A DNA stretch of 64,000 nt from Thermothielavioides terrestris NRRL 8126 (lineage: Eukaryota; Ascomycota; Sordariomycetes; Sordariales; Chaetomiaceae): contig NC_016457.1 in NCBI RefSeq assembly GCF_000226115.1, positions 7,936,001-8,000,000 on the forward strand. The letters run 5' to 3'. This document shows, piece by piece, positions 33,229 to 45,083 of the stretch. The notes beneath the pieces were generated by a model. It searched no databases, had not been told where the DNA came from, and worked only from the letters and a program-made list of their open reading frames with translations. The position numbers and the translations under genes are program-made. How positions within the stretch are numbered: the stretch's first letter is position 1; every line of letters starts with the position of its first letter.

Positions 33229-36058
33229 TCAGTTCTCCACCACCTCCACGGGCTCCACGTCACCCTCCTCATCCTTCGCGACCTGTTCCTCGACAAGCGT
33301 CTCCCCGGCCATGTTGGTAGCCAGCGTCTTCGTACTCGCCGCCTGCTCCGCCGCCGCCGGCGGCCCAGGCTCAGCAGCAGCATCCCGCGGCTCGGACTGC
33401 GAGGCACGCTCTTCTTTTTCTTTTTCTTCTTCTTTTTCTTTTTCTTCCGGCTCCACCGCCGTCCCCTTCGCGGCATCCCTTTCTTCTGCCTTCGCGTCCA
33501 CAGCATGAGAAGCGCCGTCGTCCGCAACCTCCACATCAGACCCCTTCTGCTCGGCCGCAGGAGCAGACGCCGGCACAGACGCGGGCCTACCGCCCGTGCT
33601 GAGGGTGCCGTCGTCGGGGTCGACCTCGAAGAACGTCACGGCGGACGAGAAGCCAAGCACAACGGCCGGCTTCGCCTCCGTCGTGGGAGGAGCCGTCGCC
33701 GCCGCCGCAGCAGCAGCAGCAGCAGTGGGGGCCCTCCTCTGCGGACCCCTGGCGCGGCCCTTGCGCGCATCGCTCAGCGGCGCCTTCTCCTTCTCCTTGT
33801 CCTCCTCGGCCGGCTCCGCGGCGGGCTCCTGCCTCTTAGGCGGCGCCTGCGGGCCCAGCTGCAGACGCCTGTTGAGGTCGTTCATGAAGCCGGCCTGCAG
33901 CGCGGCGATTTTAGAGCCCATGGGGCGGGCGGGCACGGCCGGCTTCGGGCGGGGCGGCGGGGCGGCGGCGGCCTCGGCGGGCTCGACGCCGGCCGATGTG
34001 GGGCTGGCCTTGGCGGGCCGGGCGGGGATCTGAGGCTTGGGCCGCTCGGGCACGGCCGGTTTGCTGCCGTCGTCGGCTGAGGCTTGTCGGGGCTTTGGGC
34101 GGCGGTCCGGGATAGCGGGCCGCTCCGGCACGACCGGCTTGTGGTTCTCGGCCGGGGAGGCGGGAGTCTCCTCCTCGTCCTGCTGCGGCGTCGAAACGGT
34201 CGTCTCCAAGTTCACGCTCTCGGGCGCGTCTTCCCAGACGTCGCGGCTGGGAAACCTGTGCTGCATCGACGGGCGGGAGGCGGCTGTTTCGGCGACGAGG
34301 TGCTTCTGGTGCTGCGCCCAGACTGGCTTCTCCGTGGTAGGCGCCGGGACGAAACCCTCGGTCTTCTGGCCCAGGGCTTCTTTCTCGGCAAGCTCCTCTT
34401 GGCGACGAGCGAAGGCCTGCGCCGGGGTTTCGCCCTCTCGCGGCGGCGGGGCGACCGCCGGGTACGGCTTGTCCTCCTCGTCGAAGAGCTCCGGAGTGGA
34501 CACCTCGGTCGTGTACAAGACACAACTGGGCGCGTCCTCCCAGATGTCGGCGCTGGGGAAGCGGTGCTGGTGGTTGTGATTGTCCTTGCGCTTGTCCTCC
34601 TTCGCAGGTTCCTTCGCTTCCTGCTTCTCGTCGTCCTTGAAGAGCGGCTCGTACTCTTCTACGTCCTCCAGAGGAGTATGGCGCAGCTCGTACGACGACT
34701 CCCGGTACAGACTGGTAGGCCTGCTTGTAGGCCTGCTTGTCGGGCGGCTGACGGTCTCTTCCAGCTCGAAGGTCGAGGGTTCGACTGCCGGCTGTTGGCT
34801 GAGAGCCGATGGGTCCTTGGCGACCTCGTCCTCGGCCAGAATGGGGGCCGTGTATGGGCGTTCCACCTCTTCGTCTGCGTTCGCCGACTCCGAGTCGCTG
34901 AACATGACAGACCTCCGGCGGTTGGGCTCGTCCACGTGGATAGCCGTGGCCTTGGCTTCGGAAGAGCCGTTGGCGGGGGAAGCTATCCTCAACGCCGACT
35001 CCTCGAGCGCCTGCCAACCGACCTGGTCGCTGGGCGTTGCGGCGTAGTTTTTGACACCTGTGTAGTTGGGAGCGCCGGGGTTAGCGATGATGGTGCGGGC
35101 TGACTAGTGTTGGACTCAGCCGGGACTTACCAAGACCAGAGCCGCGGCTTGCCGTCTCCTTGACGATCTTGTCGAGGTCATCGCGGCTCATGGAGAAATC
35201 GTTGGGTCGATCGTAGTGGTGAGGAACATGCTCCTTCTCCAGGAGATCGGGGTGCTTCTCGTAGTAGGCCTTCTCGAGCTTGTCTTGGGGCGGGATGCCG
35301 TGGCCGTGCAAGCCGTAGCTTCCCGGCGGCAAGCTTCCATGAGCAGACGTCCTGCGCACATGGTGCTTGTCCTTCTGCGCTTCGGCACCCGTGAGGGCAG
35401 GTGTCGGAGCCTGGACGTCACCCGCGTTCTTGTACATGGGCACCTGCATGCCGATTTCGGGGATGCCGTGCTCGTCATCGACGTGGCTTCCGGCCGTAGA
35501 CAGCTGACTGGCCGTGCTGGCTTTCTTCTTGAGGCTGCGGTTCGACGGCAGGGCGGCAGTCGACTCCTCAACGCTGCTCGGCCTGCCGAAGCCAAACGCC
35601 GCGGCCCGCTCGCTGTCGGTGCGCGTAACGGCCATAACACGCTGCTTCGCACTAGAGGCAGGCAAGGACGGCTTCGGGGCATGCAGCTTCAGATCTGCGC
35701 CCACAGTGCGCGTGTGCTCGGGGCTGCTGCTGTGCCCCTCGCTAGGGGAGCTCAGCTCCTCGGCCAGGAGGGCATATTCCTTGCCCTCCTCGCCGAGCGA
35801 GGGCAGGTCGACCGATGTGGAGCGGGGGATCGGGTCGCCGTCGTGGCCGTTCGGGGAGCCAGGCTGTAGCTTGGGCGACTTGAGAAAGAAGCCCTCGTTT
35901 AGCGGCGACGGGGCAAAGCGGTCGGGATTCGGGCTGATGGAGCGCTGAACGCGCCGGTTTGCGGGCCGTGGCGGAACCATTGGGGCCGCGGTCTTCTTCT
36001 CCTGGCTCCTTGACGGCCTGGGGGGTATGACCGGGGGTTTGGCCGTTGCAGCAGACAT
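33229..36058 (-). CDS. AIM21: Aim21-like actin-patch regulatory protein
   Basis: Two exons, 36058-35131 and 35057-33229, give 918 aa. The intron has GTAAGT, GCTAAC and CTACACAG, and the join reads SGLGVKNYAATPSDQVGWQA. Yeast Aim21 sits at cortical actin patches with Tda2 and tunes barbed-end assembly. Visible here: a Pro-rich SH3-ligand-like N-terminus (PPVIPPRPSRSQ, MVPPRPANRRVQRS), many Ser/Thr-Pro sites, the segment DFSMSRDDLDKIVKE, two copies of an RFPSxDxWEDAP unit near residues 475 and 577, and further VPERP/IPARP ligands. The MGSKIAALQAGFMNDLN segment near the middle is characteristic. The C-terminal quarter is acidic low complexity (E/K runs from CTT-rich repeats at about 33413-33450). 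Confidence 0.82.
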
Positions 36059-37151
36059 GGCGGGCGAGTCTGTCTTCGCTAATGGCGGAAGGTTATGATG
36101 TGGGAATGGTCGAGATCCGAACGCAGTTGCCGCTGCAACTGAGGCTCACTGATGGATGGAGGGAAGGAGGCGCGGTTCGCAACTGTTGCGAGCGGGTCGG
36201 GTGTCTCAAGCAAGGATGCTCTCTACCTAGACAGCGCGACTTCCATTGACCCCGGTTAGCACACTGCACGACTGTCGGTGAGAAGAAAAGAAAGGCCAGG
36301 CCACTGCTCATGCAAGATAGGCAAGCGCGTCTTTAAGCAACCGGATGGTTGAAGCCGCGGACGCTCCGTGCGCGATAACACGATAACGGCGAGGCCGGTG
36401 TCTCAACGTCTCAACGCAAGGGCGCCAGGCTGAAACCCGGAAGCTGCTGATAACGCTGCCTCATTGAATCGAAGCGAGCCAAAGATATGGACGGGCCGCG
36501 ATACGGAGGAGAGGCAGATTGCCAGCTAAAACCATTACAGGATCTCGCAGTTGGGCGATGCTGAGCCTGCACCTTGCTGCTTGCTGCTTGCTGCAACGCC
36601 TCCAAACCCTGACTGTGACTAACAACGCAGCCGAGCCGGAGCACGCAGCCGAATGCGGTTGACAGGGCCACGGGATGGCTCGCCAGCCAGCAAAATCGCT
36701 CAACACACCGCCTCGAGAACTGGCCGCGAAGGGATGGATGGTCGTGCTGTGCCGCGGTTGCACAAGCAGCAGCGGCCGCCTCAAGTCTGGCCTGGCCGAT
36801 GGAGGGGCACCGTCACCAAAACTCACCTTCAACTTGTGAGGCCGGAGCTTGTTGTATTTACCAGCTAAGCTTGGCAACTAACGCCCGTTCGGGAAACAGG
36901 GTGATGTGCGGTGGCGGCGGTGGCCAACAGATGCGGAACGAGAACAAAAAAAAGCACTCGAGAAGATCAATTGAATTGTACTTGGGACAGTGATAGGGAT
37001 AATCGGGTTGCTGATGCTGTTGTGGTCTCGAAGCTTGATGATGAAACTGGGCCGCAAATCCAGCTGAGGCAGGGCGGCCGCGCTGACCACTTATACCGCC
37101 GCCCCAACCATCTTTCTCGTTCGTCATTCGCCGCCCCAGGTACAGATCCCT

Positions 37152-37177
37152 GGAGTATGTGTACAGTACACTACTCC
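37152..37177. repeat. 26-bp near-perfect palindrome
   Basis: GGAGTA, an extra T, GTGTAC, a central A, GTACAC, TACTCC: the two halves are reverse complements apart from the single inserted T. It lies in the long gap upstream of AIM21. Role unknown. Confidence 0.7.
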
Positions 37178-39568
37178 GTGCCTGGATCGCTCATGGCCCT
37201 TTTTGGATCCTTGACAGGGACTCTCCCGCGAGGAGAGGCTAGAACGCCATCAAGCTGGCCCGGCAGGTGATCCAGTGACCCCTCGGGCATCGCGAAAGTG
37301 AAGACTTGCGTGCCGTGGAGCCCACCGAAGCGGGCGATGCGCGAGGCCAAGCTTGGGTGTACCTTGCAGGCGCTGGTCACCGGGTACTGTGTACTTGCAG
37401 GTACCAGCACGTCCCTTTTGTCCTCCCCAAGGTGGGGTTCTTGGCGACTCTGATGACCCTCCTTTGGCCATGATTTCAGGGGTAAACCGGCGGTATACAC
37501 GCCAAACAGACCTACGAGGCCAATTCTAGAAGAAAGCTTCACTGTCAGCGCACAATGCCGGCGATGATAATGAGAGTGAGTGCGACAAGTACGGCCTAGA
37601 TGTTGCGTTGTTCAGCAGGCCCAAATCATGGACTCTCCACTACGCGAGTACTGTTCCGTACCGTATGGACAACACAGTCAGACACCGTGGGCCAGAAACG
37701 TTCCTGGTACCGTCATGCCCCACCATCTCCACCGCTAAGTGCGGCTTGGCCTGGCCAAGATGCTTGTCCCCGTTTCTCGATTTGGAGACAAAGGATGCGA
37801 GTGACCCCAAGAGATTTTCTGTTGTGCAGCTTGCTGCTCGGCACGCACTGTCGGACTCGGTATAACCCAAGCAATATTCCGTACATTAGTGTAGCACAGT
37901 ATGGACATCAGGCAGGAACCAAGCTGGGATGCCTTGACCGTGGCTATTCACAACTAATGAACGCTCCAGAGCTGGAGATCAAAAGGCCATTAACATATTT
38001 CCGTTGACTTTCCATGCCAGTTCATGGCCACGGGGACCCGGGTGGTTGCTGACAGAATGCATTTGGAGGCCACCTAGCGGGGCACTTCTGATCGGCCTCG
38101 GCCGTTGCCTTGACACTGGGCGGTTGGCGGTTGGAGTGAAGCGCGCTGGGGGCGGCAGAACCCTCCAGGTCCTTCCGTCTCCCGCTCCACGTGTGTGCCG
38201 GACTCGAGACGATACGATCCGGTCCTCGACGGGCGATGAGCAATCACCTGCATCCCCTTTGTCTCCCAAATCAATGGAGCCAGGCCCCACCATGCGCCTA
38301 GACTGACCCCGCTGACCGCTTCTTCTGCTCCCAACTGCGGGCTTGAACCTTTGCAAGCCGCTGGACGGCGGACGGGGCGAAGAGAGGAGACGGTCTCACC
38401 GTCGTCAGCGAGGGTTCTGCAATCGCCTGCAGGTGCCAGCGCCCTTAAAGGACGGTTGTATGTCTTTGCAAGCCATCTCGGAAACCCTTTGGCTTGTTCT
38501 CTTTGCCCCAAGAAATGCCGCAGCGATGTTCAGCCCACGGCGACTCGAACAATCTGTTGCGCGCTATGACGCAATTGCCTGCATTGCCCACCGGTAGGTT
38601 CTGTGTCGCATGACTGAGATGCATTACCCGGCGGCACTTCGCGGAGACCCTATTAGCAAGAGAAACTACGAGTTGTTTCACCGTAGGACACTGTTGTCTG
38701 CTATTAGCACAGGGTTACTTGGTACCGCACTACTAGGTAGAGTACTGTGTAGAGTGCTTGGACGTGGCCTGCCGCGTGTGGTGTTTGAGCTCGCGTCTGA
38801 GTCGAGTCCTGCTGCATACACCCTTTCAACTCGACGCATAACCTGATGCCACGCGCTCAGCTGTGTGCCCGGTGTTCAACCATGTTGGCCAAATCGCGTT
38901 TACAGAGCAACCCTTAATGATTCCCGTCCAATGTACCTATTGTGCAGGTCAAATGCTGGTTAGAACACTATTGAAATCTTGAGCAGACGTCTTTGGCTTG
39001 CACTGGTTCTGATCTCTTGCTGGCGTGTACCATTCATCCACTCACTGAGGGTACCTAGTTCCAAATAGCTACCTACCTGACCATACACTACAGTGTCGTG
39101 TACGCAAGCTACCTACCTGAGGAGCTCAGCGGTTTTGATGGGAGTGAGCGCCATCAGTCTGAGTCAACCCGCACCTTGTGTGAGAGCTACGGCATGCCCA
39201 ACCTGCCCGACTTAGGCATCTTCCTGACTGTGTACACTACACAATCAGAATTCCAGAACTTAGCCTGCCCAGTTCGGTATGCTCGCTCGCCTCCGCCGCA
39301 GCTCGGCATTGTAATGAGTACGCAGAGACCGGAAGTAAATCGCATGATGATGGGATAGTGCAAGCCCGCTGATACCATCTTCCCAACCAAGCACGCTGAA
39401 CTAAACCCCTGGGGTACCTCTCGCCGGCCTTTGTGATGTGCCTCGATGGAGACACACACGCACCTCTGGGGAGGCTTCCAGCTTGAACAAGCAGAGGAAC
39501 AGGACACACACGTTTCTTCACCTCAGCAGGGAGGACAACGCGTGAGAGCTATTTGAGAAGCAGAACAC

Positions 39569-39627
39569 GAAAAGAAAGAAAAAAAAAAGAAAAGAAAAGA
39601 AAAGAAAGAAAAAAAGGAAGAAGAAAA
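39569..39627 (+). repeat. pure purine (GAAAA) tract
   Basis: 59 nt of only A and G, built of GAAA/GAAAA units. A simple-sequence tract downstream of TVP18. Confidence 0.9.
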
Positions 39628-40049
39628 CCTGCGCAAACAATGCACAAAGGTCCCAGTCCGGGTAACAGCAACGGCCAACAGACTAGATAATGGAAACCAC
39701 CCGCCGTTAAATCACTAACAGAAACCATAGACGCCATAAGACCCGCCTTCGTCTTCGTTTAACCAGATACAAACAGTAGCCGACACGCAACATCATGCTT
39801 TCCGTTGAAGTCGTGCGCTCCTTCTCCAGTTCTCCGACAGGTAAGCAAGGACCAGTACCTCGGAGAAAGAGGAAGAAGCCTGCCTCCCCAGCCAATTCAC
39901 CGCCTCAATGTGCTCCTTCGTCATGCCCATCACCACCACCAGCACCACCCCTATTTTCCACTTCTATCACCTCCGATCCCCTTCAGCGGGCCACCGCGCC
40001 ATCACGAGACCAAACCCATCCGCATCCGCATTCGCAATTCGTATTCACT

Positions 40050-40827
40050 TCATACAATCATCTGCGCGACGCCGGCCCCGCCGAGCGTCTTGCTGCCGAC
40101 GAAGGCCTGGCCCTTGATGCCGGCGAGGAGGTAGCAGATGCCCGTGAGGGAGAGCAGGACGGCGACGGCGATGAGCGAGCTGGCGGCGACGATGATGGAG
40201 AGCCACTGGACGACGGCCATGACGGCGTAGGCGGCCGCGCGCGTGTAGTTGGTCGAGATGCGGCGGATGAAGCCGTCGAAGGCGGCCGAGGTCGGGCAGA
40301 TGCGCAGCAGCAGCGGCACCTCGATGAAGAGGATCACGAAGGACGACGCGCTGGAAGCGCCGGGGGGTCAGTTGTCAACCGGAGGATTTAGGTGGTGGCG
40401 TTCGAGATGGGGGTGGGTTGGGCAAAAAAGGGGGACGAGGAAAAGAAAAGAAAACATACAGGCAGAGAGCGCTGAAGATGATCAGCAGGAGGTGGATGGT
40501 GAAGATGTTGGCTATCCCGAGGGCGAAAGCCAGGATCATGGTCAGGATGCCCAGCCTGTGCAGACGTTAGTTCCTGGATTATAGAGACCGTATTGTCGCC
40601 TCTCCAGTTGTTGGCAACATTTTCAGGACTGCCGCAGTCCGGCGCAGACCCTGAGATGCATCGCGAGGCAGGAGGTACTCACCATTGCCCGTAGATACCT
40701 GCGCGGCAAGCAGCCCTGTCAGCATCAAACTTCCCAACAGGAGCCCCCCTCAACCAGGAGAGAGCAACAGCCCGGAAGAAGCGGACGTACTGAAGTTGCG
40801 CGTTGCGAACTCCTCCTTCAACGACAT
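40050..40827 (-). CDS. TVP18: Golgi apparatus membrane protein Tvp18
   Basis: Four exons, 40827-40791, 40698-40683, 40555-40460 and 40350-40050, encode 149 aa, the usual length for fungal Tvp18. The second exon is only 16 nt (codons for SIYGQ plus part of W). All junctions have GT...AG with good donors (GTACGT, GTGAGT, GTATGT) and keep phase. The product begins MSLKEEFATRNFSIYGQWLG and shows four hydrophobic segments: GILTMILAFALGIANIF, LLLIIFSALCLASSFVILFI, YAVMAVVQWLSIIVAASSLI and LLSLTGICYLLAGI. It ends with the conserved GQAFVGSKTLGGAGVAQMIV. Tvp18 is a Tlg2-vesicle Golgi membrane protein of unclear function. Confidence 0.93.
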
Positions 40828-41992
40828 CTTGGCGGCGTTGTTGTAGTAGTAGAGCGGCTTCAGAACCTAGCGAATCTGTAACCTTTCCAAGCGGTCTGCC
40901 GACGATGAAAGTGCCAACTATCGGCTGGGTAAATCGACGGAGAGTCTCGAAGGCTTGCTCCTGTCCCCGCCCGCGCCGGTCGTGCGAGTGATAAGGTCTG
41001 TCTGTGGCCGTTGCCTTGCGGAAGCCCAAGCTCAGATGCGATGCGATGCGGTACAATGCGACTTGCGATTGCGTAAGTCAGCGGAGCCGACCAGATTGGG
41101 GCTTGAATAGGCGACCTCGGCGCTTTGTTCTCGTAGAGTCAGTCAAAGAAGATTTGAAGCCAGCATGAATCAACAACAGCTGGCCGGCGCAGTTGCTTGC
41201 TTGCTGGGTCAGGTAGCTCGGTCTGAACACTGCGACATCTGAAGCAGTTAGCATGTTGTCTTTTTGGCAGCCGACTGGTCCGCGTGGTGGAGCCCGGGTC
41301 CAGTGGGGCTGTGCTCCAACGGCCCGGGTGATTGGTCCCTTGCGGCTTCCAGGCCAACACGACCGGGACCCTGGGCCGAGCGCCGCTTACCAACTGAGGT
41401 GCTGTTGACGAAGCTTGGCCACCATTGGGATTCAGGTTTCGAAACACGGCCCCAGAGAGAGGCCCAAGATGCACACTGCACGCTACGGCTGTCGTCCTCA
41501 CGGCTGTGCAGTGAGAATCAAAGGGAGTCCGGAGTGAATCAACTCCCAGGAGCCGAGAGTTAAATGCGCGCGCAGTGTCGCCAGCAGGCAGCTGTCTTCG
41601 AGATGACGGCCCCATCCAATGCCGTTGCCAAGTCTGCTGACGTACTAACGGTTACGCGGCGTCTCGGCGGAGGCAACAGGTCAAAGGCAGCAGGAGTATC
41701 ACCTTGACAGCCACACCCAACTCGCGGGTTTGTTGACGGCTCCGATTTCCATTTGGAATTAACCCAAACTAGAGCATCGAGAACCGCCTTTCAACATGAA
41801 CACCCCAGCGCTCTGCTTCTCATTTCTCACTCCACAAAGGCACCGGCCGCAAAACAAGTTGTCGCAGAACACCTAGCGCCCTCCACCGCCCTCACCAAGC
41901 CAGCAAGATGCTGCATCTCGCCGCGCCCGCCTAAGTCTCCGGTGAAGTCCATCGCCATTCCAATCCGGGTCGCAGGTCAGAGGGGTCGTCGG
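40828..41992. other. intergenic region
   Basis: About 1.2 kb holding the TVP18 promoter and the NTF2 3' flank. Open frames here are short and overlap each other on both strands. Confidence 0.6.
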
Positions 41993-42879
41993 TTAGGGCA
42001 AGGCCAGCCGGAAGATGTCGTTAAAGACGAACCACTGGCCATTCGGGTCCTGGCAAAGCTGGAAGGCCTGCGAGAAGGTGAGGGGGTGTTCCTCTTCGTC
42101 GACCTGCGAGCCAATCTGTGTTAGCCAGCGACACATGCCCGTATCGTCATCTGCGTTTCTGACTGGTCTTCTGACGGTGGAACGCACCACAAGCTGCCCA
42201 GTCACCAGGATGATGATGCCACCGTTGGGTGTGGGCTGCGCATCGAGCCCCGAGACCTTGTGCGTGACCTTCTGGAAAGAGAGGCTCTGTGGAGAGAGAG
42301 AACTTCAGCAATGTCCAGCTGGCACCTTTGTCCGCTGCCGTCCTCTCTTACCGCAAGCTTCTCAACGATGCTCTGAGCCCCGAGATGCTGAGCGTCCTGA
42401 AAGGTGAGCATCGAGTTCTCCCTCTGTTGTGCAGTTGATCACGGTCGTCAGCATTCTGTTCTTCCCTTCTTTTCCAACTCATCGGCGGGATCAGCGGGAT
42501 CAGCGTACGTAGAGAGGGAGCAGGCCGGTGCGGTTGGAGTCGAAAGTCGCGTAATAGTGTTCCACGAACTGCTCTGTGAAGCGGGGCCGGGGAGGAAGGC
42601 CCAGAGTCAGGTCATCGCTCGCCCCTCATTTTCCTGCTTTCGAGCAAACGCTTCGCCGCGTGTCCCTGGTGTGTACTCACTTGCGATACTCTGGAAGTCG
42701 ACTGCAAGTCATGTCATGTCAGCTGAGGTTCGTTGTACTCCAGGAGAGCCGAGTCGCAAAAGTCTCGGAACGGCTCCCATCGCGGGGTAAAAACAGCGCC
42801 CAGTGCCGCCCTTGGTTCCGTGCTGGTTTTGCGCGCCGGGCCGGAAGACTTTCACAAAAAAATGAGACTTACCAGCCAT
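41993..42879 (-). CDS. NTF2: nuclear transport factor 2 (NTF2)
   Basis: Six exons, 42879-42873, 42701-42681, 42573-42509, 42423-42352, 42286-42188 and 42103-41993, encode 124 aa, matching the family length. NTF2 carries RanGDP into the nucleus. The first coding exon is 7 nt (ATGGCTG) before GTAAGT and the second is 21 nt. Every junction is canonical and in phase. The product reads MAVDFQSIAKQFVEHYYATF, then NRTGLLPLYRENSMLTFQ, SLSFQKVTHKVSGLDAQP, GGIIILVTGQLVVDEEEHP, and ends WFVFNDIFRLALP. This is the standard NTF2 cone fold, with the conserved Tyr/Phe pocket and the YNDIFRL-type terminus. Confidence 0.95.
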
Positions 42880-45083
42880 CTTGATTGCGCTTTTTGCGGG
42901 AAGCGGACGTAGTTGAGTTCGATCTGAAAATAGCGACTTGGAGGCTGCTTCTTGGAGCGCGGGGTGGTGCCTGGTGGTTGAGGGGTTGCAAGTTTGCGAT
43001 AGCTACCCGACCAGAGCCAGGAGCACGGGCCAGAAGCACGTTAACCGATGGAGGGGTTGATTTCGGCCTCAGGCACGCAGCAGCTCTTAGCTGAGTCAAG
43101 GTCTGCACATTGTGATCCCTAACTTGGAAGTCACTACCTCGGAGAAATTACCTGGTTTCCATGGCTTCCATTGACTGTCCTGTCACAATGAATGTGCAGC
43201 TTTTTGCTAGGTTCTGTACGCAGAATGGCTTAAGAACCAAGTTCTTTCATTTACACAGCACCCTCCGGCATAGCCCCTCTTGGCCTGCTACATCCAGGCC
43301 CTCGGCCCCCAGACACAGCACGAAGAGAGACGGTATTGACATTAACTACCAGATACCTGAGGTAGTGAACCTCAAGCATGCTCTGGGCGAAGAAGGGGCA
43401 GTCATTCAACACAACAAGAGCCGCATCACGGAGCAAAGTGGGGCTGGAAAAGGTCCTGATTGGATGTTTGGACCCAGTGGGTCGGATAGAGGCTACCAGA
43501 AAACTTCCTGCGGACATGCAGATGCGTTCTCTTCTTCCCTTCTGCTTCCTCGCCGAACATCGCGAGATTTGTCGTGCTGGCCACAACAGCTCGCTTCATG
43601 CTGCAACAAACCTGATGAAACTAACGCCACTGTAACCAGTAAGAACCCTCTTTTCCCCTTGCTTCCGAATTCCACTTCTCATGCAATGATGACACACACT
43701 TCTTAAGAACGGCCAACTGAATTTCACCATGTTGATCCTTCAAATCAATCAAGCTCAACAGTCTGACTTTTCGTCCCCCTTGCTCTGCATCTTCCCATGC
43801 CCAGACCAGTTTCACATACAGCTTGGGTGTCACAGATGGCTAATCGTATCAAAACTGCAGGCAAGCCCGATTCGACCGGTCTCGGAAGGAAGGACATTCT
43901 GGCTAGGTTTGACCCGGCTTGTCCGACCCCGGGCCGGTCCGGTCTGGTTCCGCTGTCCCTTCGAGATATGTAGTAGGTGAGGGATGGCCATTGTTCTTTG
44001 GCGGTCGCGTTGTACTCGTACTTGCAGCTTGTCATGATTGGTTCAGCTTGGATCTTCGGCCTAGTTGTTCGGCCTAGTTGTAGTTCAGTAGAAACCGAAT
44101 CCGAGAAGCAAGTAGACCAGAAAACTTGAATACCTACCTTACCTTGCCTCATGAACGTGGACGTTGCGACCTCCCGTACCCCATCATGAACGTGGACGCT
44201 CTGACATCTCCAACGTTGGTGCAAGGCCACGGACGATCAGATAGAGCACAAGAACACAGTCAGTCAACTAGGACCTCACAATTTGACCCGCTTCTGCGTC
44301 GTCCAAGTGCTCAACCCATCAATTGTCACAAGAACTATCACCCACGTATCCTATAGCGTCACTTATTCCCTAATCCCATTTCCCAGATGGGCCGTGTTCC
44401 GCAAGCTCCCGAGCGACGCCGTGCCCATCAGGTTACTATACCAGCCAGACCTTCATTGCTCCCATTTGCTAGCCTTAAAAGCCCCCTCTGACACTGCCCA
44501 GCCGCCTAGCCAACAACACAGGAGAAGAGCATGTCGAGGTAACAAGAGGTAGGTAAGGTAAGGTACCTTAAGTAAGCGGGAGAAGAGTAGAAGGCAGTAA
44601 GTACGGGCCGAGAGATCTAGACATCCGACGAGAGCTCGCCCAAGTAGTTGCTGACGGGGGGCAATGCAAATGCATGGCATCCCATACATACTCCCTCCGC
44701 TTTCACCAATCCCCCCTTCCACCCATGACCAACGAACGCCAAACCACGAAAATCCGGCCGAGGACACACACGACCCTGCACTCCACGCGCACGGAACTGG
44801 CAGGTCTGGTCCAAGGGCCGCCGCCATCCCTGATCTTATCCTTGCCCAGTATACTCGCCCCGTCAATAACAGAGAGCAAAAACCCAGCCCGCCGAGGCGC
44901 CATCCTAGACGGCTTGATAGGTGGCGACGAAAGGAAAAAAAGGGGCGGCGGAAGAAAAGCCATCTTTCGCAGTCAGTATCTAGCCCAACAGCATCAATAA
45001 CCCCAAACATATCCGTTATAACCCACACACAAACACACACACACACTCTCTCTCTCTCTTTGCCGTCCCGACCACCGAAATTC
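42880..45083. other. 2.2 kb intergenic region
   Basis: Between the start of NTF2 and the 3' end of the DUF7918-like gene. An AAGGTACCTT palindrome lies in GGTAAGGTAAGGTACCTTAAG near 44555. An AC/TC microsatellite at 45023-45060 is in the probable 3' UTR of the next gene. A 181-codon plus-strand frame at 43161-43706 has no domain or coding-like composition and is not called. Confidence 0.55.
45023..45060 (+). repeat. AC/TC microsatellite
   Basis: A run of ACACAC units passing into TCTCTC units, about 20 bp beyond the stop codon of the minus-strand gene. Confidence 0.85.

Larger units (their letters stand above)
36059..40049. other. 4 kb gene-poor intergenic region
   Basis: Between the start of AIM21 and the 3' end of TVP18. 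Only short, mutually overlapping frames without domains are present. It holds a 26-bp near-perfect palindrome at 37152-37177, ATATTCCGTAC at 37874-37884, a repeated AGCTACCTACCTGA around 39066 and 39106, and a pure A/G tract at 39569-39627. No RNA gene was recognised by eye. Confidence 0.6.

Noticed and set aside
43161..43706. 181-codon plus-strand frame between NTF2 and the DUF7918-like gene
   Set aside because: No domain, composition like intergenic DNA, and overlapped by equally open antisense frames.
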